A stretch of 64,000 nt of DNA. Origin: JAVSMW01 sp032027005. Its GTDB lineage: Bacteria > Bacillota > Thermincolia > Thermincolales > UBA2595. Positions 60,024-64,000 of this stretch are shown piece by piece; within the stretch, counting starts at the first letter, position 1, and each line of letters opens with the position of its first letter. Under the pieces are notes generated by a model. It was given only the letters and a program-made list of their open reading frames with translations. It did no database searches and was not told the DNA's origin. The translations under genes were made by a program, and so were the position numbers. The stretch covers positions 215,396-279,395 of the forward strand of contig JAVSMW010000002.1 in assembly GCA_032027005.1 (NCBI GenBank), in the 5' to 3' direction.

Positions 60024-60623
60024 TTGCTTTATTATGCGGAGCCTGTCGCCAGACTGATTGATGAGTTGGGCAAGCTGCCCGGTATTGGGCCCAAAACAGC
60101 CCAAAGACTGGCTTTTCACTTACTTAATAATGATATTGGAGAAGCCCGGGACCTTGCCAGGGCGATTATAGAGGCGAAAGAAAAGATTAGGTACTGCTCT
60201 GTCTGCAGTAATCTTACTGATACAGATCCATGTCAGACCTGCCGGGACGATACCCGTAACAGGTCCGTTATATGTGTTGTGGAAGAGCCTCGAGATGTTG
60301 TTGCCATTGAGCGGACAAGAGAATACCGGGGACTTTATCATGTTTTACAGGGCGCAATTTCGCCTATGGAAGGAATAGGCCCGGATAAGCTCAAAATTAA
60401 AGAGCTTTTAGCCCGGCTTCAGGATAATCAGGTTAAAGAAATCATCGCTGCCACCAACCCCAATATTGAGGGTGAAGCAACCGCTATGTACCTGGCCAGG
60501 CTGATAAAGCCCTTGGGAATTAAAGTCACCCGCATAGCGCACGGCCTTCCTGTAGGCGGTGACCTGGAATATGCCGACGAGGTTACCCTGTCCAAGGCAT
60601 TTGAGGGCAGGCGGGAAATTTAA
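60024..60623 (+). CDS. recR: Recombination mediator RecR
   Basis: Helps load RecA with RecF/RecO during gap repair. The 199 residues contain a helix-hairpin-helix (KLPGIGPKTAQRLAFHLL), a C4 zinc finger (CSVCSNLTDTDPCQTC) and a Toprim domain (ICVVEEPRDVVAIE ... TNPNIEGEATAMYLA). The start is TTG 60024 with AGGTGA upstream. In Bacillus recR is followed by yaaL and bofA; here a T-box leader plus aroF and pheA are interposed. Confidence 0.97.
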   Translation: MLYYAEPVARLIDELGKLPGIGPKTAQRLAFHLLNNDIGEARDLARAIIEAKEKIRYCSVCSNLTDTDPCQTCRDDTRNRSVICVVEEPRDVVAIERTREYRGLYHVLQGAISPMEGIGPDKLKIKELLARLQDNQVKEIIAATNPNIEGEATAMYLARLIKPLGIKVTRIAHGLPVGGDLEYADEVTLSKAFEGRREI

Positions 60624-60685
60624 AAATACATATTTACTTATAAAATGTTTTGTGCTAAAATACCCTTAAACTTATTTTTTTAACA

Positions 60686-60972
60686 GCACTGACGGAGATA
60701 AGTAAGCTGGTTTGTTCTATACAGGGAAGCGGGGCCGTTGACTGAGAGTCCCCTAAGAAGCTGCCGGTTGAAATTCCCTCCCGAGCTGCCGGTTGAAAGG
60801 TAACAGGATTACCGAGTAGATTGGGCCGGAACTCCACCGTTATCAGGCAGAGGGTATGTTAGTACCTGCGCATAAGGGAGTTACATATTTTGTTTAAGAT
60901 GATGTAACTAATCCGGGTGGTAACGCGGAAGTGATTGAGCTTTCGTCCCGAACAGGGATGAAAGCTTTTTTT
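60686..60972 (+). promoter_or_regulatory. T-box riboswitch, complete, specifier reads as UCC
   Basis: Stem I closes with TGACGG (60690-60695) and CCGTTA (60837-60842). Its specifier loop has the GATAAGTA motif on one side and AACTCCA on the other; the triplet before the conserved A is TCC (60833-60835), a serine codon matched by tRNA-Ser GGA. The T-box sequence AATCCGGGTGGTAACGCGG (60910-60928) contains the UGGN tRNA-acceptor bulge. The terminator AGCTTTC-TCCC / GGGA-GAAAGCT with T7 is at 60938-60972. The upper stem I holds a 15-base exact duplication (60759-60773 and 60784-60798, period 25). Confidence 0.88.
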
Positions 60973-61010
60973 ATTTGCCGGATATGCGGGTATATAATTT
61001 TACTCTGAGT

Positions 61011-61112
61011 GAGTGAATTACAGGCGGAAGCTTTTGTTTTCCTTTTGTAATTAAAATGGGTGGTACCGCGGAAGTTAAGCTTTCGTCCCTGAGGGATGGA
61101 AGTTTTTTTTGT
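61011..61112 (+). promoter_or_regulatory. Second, partial T-box (stem III and antiterminator/terminator only)
   Basis: A stem AATTACA / TGTAATT precedes the T-box sequence AAATGGGTGGTACCGCGG (61054-61071). A terminator AAGCTTTC-GTCCC / GGGAT-GGAAG with T8 is at 61077-61110. No stem I is present in the ~40 bases between the two units. The tandem leader would give two tRNA-dependent checkpoints using one codon-reading domain, or this unit is a decayed T-box. Confidence 0.82.
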
Positions 61113-61154
61113 TTCTTAAAAACAATTTTTACAGATAATAAGGAGGAAATTTAA

Positions 61155-62168
61155 ATGGTTATTGTTATGGATTTAAGGGCTGATGAGAAACAAATAAAAA
61201 ATGTTAAGAAGAGATTGGAAAGTCTCGGTTTTAAGACTCACTTGATCAGGGGTGTGGAAAGAATAGTTATTGGTGCCATTGGTGACCGTAAAGAAATTAT
61301 CTCTTCAGGAATAGAATTAATGCCTGGAGTAGAGAAAATTGTACCCATTATGAAGCCCTTTAAATTGGTGAGCCGGGAAGGAAAAACAGAGAATACGGTA
61401 GTGCATATTAAGAATTTTGATATTGGCGGCAACGATCTGGCTGTAATTGCCGGTCCTTGTGCGGTAGAAAGCCGCGAGCAGCTGATGGAGACAGCCAATT
61501 TAGTAAAAGAGGCTGGGGCTAAGGCTATCAGGGGAGGAACTTTTAAACCCAGAACATCACCCTATAGTTTTCAGGGCATGGAGGAAGAGGGGCTGGAACT
61601 TCTCGCAGAAGCCGGCAATACCACCGGGCTTGCCACCATTACGGAAGTAATTGATGAGGCCAGCCTGGCGGTTGCTTTGAAATATGTAGATATTATTCAA
61701 ATAGGAGCCAGAAACATGCAGAACTTTCAGCTCTTAAGAGCTGCCGGGAGGATTCAAAAACCTGTGGTCTTAAAAAGGGGTCTGTCGGCAACAATTGAAG
61801 AATGGCTTATGGCTGCTGAATATATTATGTCAGGTGGCAATTACGACGTTATTTTGTGTGAACGTGGGATCAGGACCTTCGAAACATACACCAGAAACAC
61901 GCTGGACCTCAGCGCAGTTCCTGTAATTAAGCAGCTCAGCCACCTGCCGGTCATTGTTGATCCCAGCCATGCCACCGGGGAGTGGCGGTTGGTGGCACCG
62001 CTGGCCAAAGGTGCCGTTGCCGCAGGTGCTGACGGTCTCTTAATCGAAGTTCATCCAGACCCGGTCAAGGCTTTGTGTGACGGCCCGCAGTCATTGACTC
62101 CCAACAACTTTTCTGCTTTAATGCAGGACCTGGGCTTAGTTGCCAAAGCCGTTGGACGAAATGTATAG
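61155..62168 (+). CDS. aroF: 3-deoxy-7-phosphoheptulonate synthase (DAHP synthase) with N-terminal regulatory domain
   Basis: First enzyme of the shikimate pathway, condensing PEP and erythrose 4-phosphate. The 337 residues begin with a ferredoxin-like regulatory domain (1-~70) as in Thermotoga-type enzymes, which mediates feedback inhibition by Tyr/Phe. The TIM barrel follows with AGPCAVESREQL, GGTFKPRTSPYSFQG, CERGIRTFE and VDPSHATG. AAGGAGG precedes the ATG. It lies behind the tandem T-box leader and 12 bases before pheA. Confidence 0.96.
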   Translation: MVIVMDLRADEKQIKNVKKRLESLGFKTHLIRGVERIVIGAIGDRKEIISSGIELMPGVEKIVPIMKPFKLVSREGKTENTVVHIKNFDIGGNDLAVIAGPCAVESREQLMETANLVKEAGAKAIRGGTFKPRTSPYSFQGMEEEGLELLAEAGNTTGLATITEVIDEASLAVALKYVDIIQIGARNMQNFQLLRAAGRIQKPVVLKRGLSATIEEWLMAAEYIMSGGNYDVILCERGIRTFETYTRNTLDLSAVPVIKQLSHLPVIVDPSHATGEWRLVAPLAKGAVAAGADGLLIEVHPDPVKALCDGPQSLTPNNFSALMQDLGLVAKAVGRNV

Positions 62169-62180
62169 GGGGTGCAATAG

Positions 62181-63311
62181 ATGCAAGGGGAATATGGTTA
62201 TTTAGGACCGAAAGGTACTTATTCAGAAGAGGCTCTTGAACTATTTTTAAATAAGGAGCCTACCGGATGTGTGATATATCCCAGCATTGACCGGGTTATT
62301 CGGGCAGTGGCAGAGGGTGAAATAGCAAGGGGATTAGTGCCTATAGAGAATTCCATTGAAGGAACGGTTAACCTCACCATCGATTTACTTACAGCTAATA
62401 CAAACCTGAAAATTGTCGGGGAAGTTATTCTTCCCATAAAGCATCAACTCCTGGTGAAAAAAGATGCCTTGAAAGAGAAAATAAAGTTAATTGTTTCCCA
62501 TCCACAGGCTATTGCCCAGTGTAGAAAATATATCACTCAGAAGTACCCTTCCGTGGAAGTTAATGAGGTTAACAGCACAGCTGAGGCTGCGTTAATGGCC
62601 AGCCGGAGTGATGGAAGTGTTGCGGCAATAGGCAACGAGAGAGCGGCAAGAAATTATTCATTAGAGGTAATTGACAGTGATATTCAGGACTGCCAGGATA
62701 ATCAAACCAGATTTGTAATCATTTCAACAGAGGATGGGCCATCCCCGGAACAGGCTAAAACCTCCCTGATAATTTCTATTACTGACCGTCCGGGTGGACT
62801 CTACCAAATCCTCAGGGAATTTGCTCTGGCCAATATTAACCTGACCAGAATAGAATCAAGGCCTGCCAAAACTAATTTGGGCGATTATTTGTTTTTTGTT
62901 GATTTTCTGGGCTCGCTCCATGATCCGGTGGTGGAAAAGTGCCTGGATGCTGTCCGGGATATCGCAGCATCATTAAGGATACTAGGTTCCTACCAGGTTT
63001 GGAGCGAAAGGGATGGAAGCCAGGAGGTTTCTGAAAACACTCCTTCGTTAGATGGCATCAGACAAGATATTGATATTATAGATTACCAGATTGTGGAACT
63101 GCTCGCTAAAAGAACCCAGCTTGTCTCGGTAGTCGGTTCGCTAAAAAAGCAGGCAGCAATTAAAGATAATCGGCGGGAGGAAGAGGTCTTGGCCCGGGTC
63201 AGGAGAAATGCTCTCAAAAAGGGAGTAGACCCTGAACTTATAGAAAAAGTATACCAGATGTTTTTTGACCATTTTGTGACCCTGCAGGAAAAACAACAAA
63301 GTAGTAAGTAA
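62181..63311 (+). CDS. pheA: Prephenate dehydratase with C-terminal chorismate mutase
   Basis: A bifunctional phenylalanine-biosynthesis enzyme. Residues ~1-185 are prephenate dehydratase (YLGPKGTYSEEAL, VPIENSIEGTVNLT, NQTRFVIIS with the conserved TRF). Residues ~195-275 are an ACT domain (SITDRPGGLYQILREFA; ESRPAKTNLGDYLFFVDF, the Phe-binding ESRP motif). Residues ~290-370 are a type II chorismate mutase (IRQDIDIIDYQIVELLAKRTQL, VGSLKK, NRREEEVLARV). This order is the reverse of enteric PheA, where the mutase is N-terminal. GGGGGTG precedes ATG. Confidence 0.95.
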   Translation: MQGEYGYLGPKGTYSEEALELFLNKEPTGCVIYPSIDRVIRAVAEGEIARGLVPIENSIEGTVNLTIDLLTANTNLKIVGEVILPIKHQLLVKKDALKEKIKLIVSHPQAIAQCRKYITQKYPSVEVNEVNSTAEAALMASRSDGSVAAIGNERAARNYSLEVIDSDIQDCQDNQTRFVIISTEDGPSPEQAKTSLIISITDRPGGLYQILREFALANINLTRIESRPAKTNLGDYLFFVDFLGSLHDPVVEKCLDAVRDIAASLRILGSYQVWSERDGSQEVSENTPSLDGIRQDIDIIDYQIVELLAKRTQLVSVVGSLKKQAAIKDNRREEEVLARVRRNALKKGVDPELIEKVYQMFFDHFVTLQEKQQSSK

Positions 63312-63338
63312 GCAGGAAAAAAGATGAATAACTTGTCT

Positions 63339-63383
63339 CCCCCTTCAATATATTTTAATAAACTGAAGGGGGTGTTATTTTTT
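63339..63383 (+). terminator. Terminator overlapping the yaaL ribosome binding site
   Basis: CCCCCTTCA (63339-63347) pairs with TGAAGGGGG (63364-63372), followed by TGTTATTTTTT that ends exactly at the yaaL ATG. The right arm contains the AAGGGGG ribosome site, so the hairpin could both end the aroF-pheA transcript and mask yaaL initiation. Confidence 0.75.
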
Positions 63384-63707
63384 ATGAAGGGAAGTATAAT
63401 TAAGTTAAAAAACAAAATATTAGACCTAATTAATGTAGGACAAGCAGTCGGACAGGTCCTCGGGCAGCCTGTTGAACAAGAACAGGACTTTTTTGAACAG
63501 CTCAAAGAAGCCCACCGGGAATGGCAGATAGCTTTAAATAACTACAACTTTAGCTCAGACCCGGACTTTGTTGATTATTCAATTTTTAACATTGATGCCA
63601 GGGAAAGGGAATATATCTACTTAATTAAAAGGGCCCGGAAAGAGAATATTGTGATGGATCTAAAAATTGATGGAAACGATTTTGCAACGAGCTTTGATAA
63701 TCAATAA
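63384..63707 (+). CDS. yaaL: YaaL-like DUF2508 protein
   Basis: A small protein of 107 residues. The central part (EQLKEAHREWQIALNNYNF, then YSIFNIDAREREYIYLIKRAR) fits the DUF2508 family encoded between recR and bofA in Bacillus. The function is unknown. ATG 63384 is preferred over the frame start at 63324 because AAGGGGG lies upstream; that site is inside a terminator stem. bofA follows 15 bases later. Confidence 0.82.
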   Translation: MKGSIIKLKNKILDLINVGQAVGQVLGQPVEQEQDFFEQLKEAHREWQIALNNYNFSSDPDFVDYSIFNIDAREREYIYLIKRARKENIVMDLKIDGNDFATSFDNQ

Positions 63708-63722
63708 AAGGAGGCGTTGGCC

Positions 63723-63986
63723 TTGGATATCAACATCATTATAGCATTTGGATTAGGCTTATTGTTAATCTTCCTGGTTGGTAAGGTGATGTTATTCCCG
63801 TTAAGAATGGTTTTCAAATTAATCATCAATGCTATAGTTGGCGGTTTGGTATTATGGGTGATCAATTATGTCGGTTCCTACTTCGGGATTCACATCCCGC
63901 TTAATCCTATTACTGCATTGACTGTAGGGTTTTTAGGCATTCCCGGAATAGTAGTGCTTTTAGTAATCCAGCAGATAATTAAATAG
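63723..63986 (+). CDS. bofA: BofA, pro-sigmaK processing inhibitor
   Basis: A sporulation membrane protein of 87 residues that holds the SpoIVFB protease inactive until the mother-cell checkpoint is passed. It is almost entirely hydrophobic, with two membrane segments (INIIIAFGLGLLLIFLVGKV and VGGLVLWVINYVGSY regions) and the conserved C-terminal INPxTALTVGFLGIPG-like segment (LNPITALTVGFLGIPG). TTG 63723 is eight bases from AAAAGGAGG; an in-frame TTG at 63717 would be too close. Its presence implies an endospore former. Confidence 0.92.
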   Translation: MDINIIIAFGLGLLLIFLVGKVMLFPLRMVFKLIINAIVGGLVLWVINYVGSYFGIHIPLNPITALTVGFLGIPGIVVLLVIQQIIK

Positions 63987-64000
63987 TCTGAATATTAGCT

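Overview
The window looks like a chromosomal segment of an endospore-forming, largely anaerobic Firmicute, most likely a Peptococcaceae/Desulfotomaculum-like clostridium. That placement is inferred from gene content: a sporulation gene (bofA), the dnaX-ybaB-recR ... yaaL-bofA order familiar from Bacillus, the large Gram-positive SRP RNA with an Alu-type domain, T-box leaders, strong AGGAGG ribosome binding sites with frequent TTG/GTG starts, S-layer homology domains, a flavodiiron oxygen/NO-reducing protein, and a secreted pentaheme cytochrome c. No rRNA operon, CRISPR array or prophage was seen.

Layout. 1-6.4 kb: 5'-truncated murA, a chemoreceptor, a methyltransferase, yycJ, htrA, a LytTR regulator with a degenerate receiver, and rlmH. 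6.6-11.2 kb is AT-rich and accessory in character: a PAS-GGDEF diguanylate cyclase, a broken EAL-PilZ remnant, malate:quinone oxidoreductase, a MarR repressor with visible operators, and an insertion sequence whose interior is replaced by 121 N. 11.2-19 kb: NAD(P)H oxidoreductase, pentaheme cytochrome, a frameshifted unknown gene, the RIC/ScdA iron-sulfur repair protein, a thioesterase, an orphan histidine kinase and a PAS-sigma54 activator. 19-25 kb: a four-domain flavodiiron protein, a benzoate-CoA-ligase-type enzyme, an MFS carrier and a gamma-carbonic-anhydrase/PaaY-type protein, suggesting uptake and activation of an aromatic acid. 25-32 kb: a minus-strand lipoprotein / ATP-grasp / DUF350 operon and, past an MFS gene, plus-strand pspA / NfeD-like / flotillin, together resembling a membrane-stress module. 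32-42 kb: an HMG-CoA-lyase-type enzyme, a frameshifted CheX-like gene, and a 2637-residue S-layer protein that begins with a metallo-beta-lactamase fold. 42-50 kb: TetR/esterase/ABC-F operon, adenine deaminase, an FMN oxidoreductase, ketopantoate reductase, a VOC protein and tRNA-Ser(GGA). 50-57.3 kb: kdpDE followed by a Ktr/Trk potassium system and nhaA, an ion-homeostasis block lacking kdpFABC. 57.4-64 kb: SRP RNA, dnaX, ybaB, recR, a tandem T-box leader, aroF, pheA (with a C-terminal chorismate mutase), yaaL and bofA.

Threads across the window. A dispersed palindromic repeat family (about six full or partial copies; two share 52 identical bases 40 kb apart) sits immediately downstream of genes and in two cases overlaps the stop codon. 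Two genes are each broken by what look like single missing A residues in homopolymers, three events in total, which may be sequencing errors. Redox and envelope functions dominate: flavodiiron protein, RIC, cytochrome, Mqo, flavin oxidoreductases, HtrA, PspA, flotillin and S-layer.

Limits: all assignments come from reading the sequence and remembered family motifs, with no database search. Terminators, promoters and RNA structures were paired by eye.
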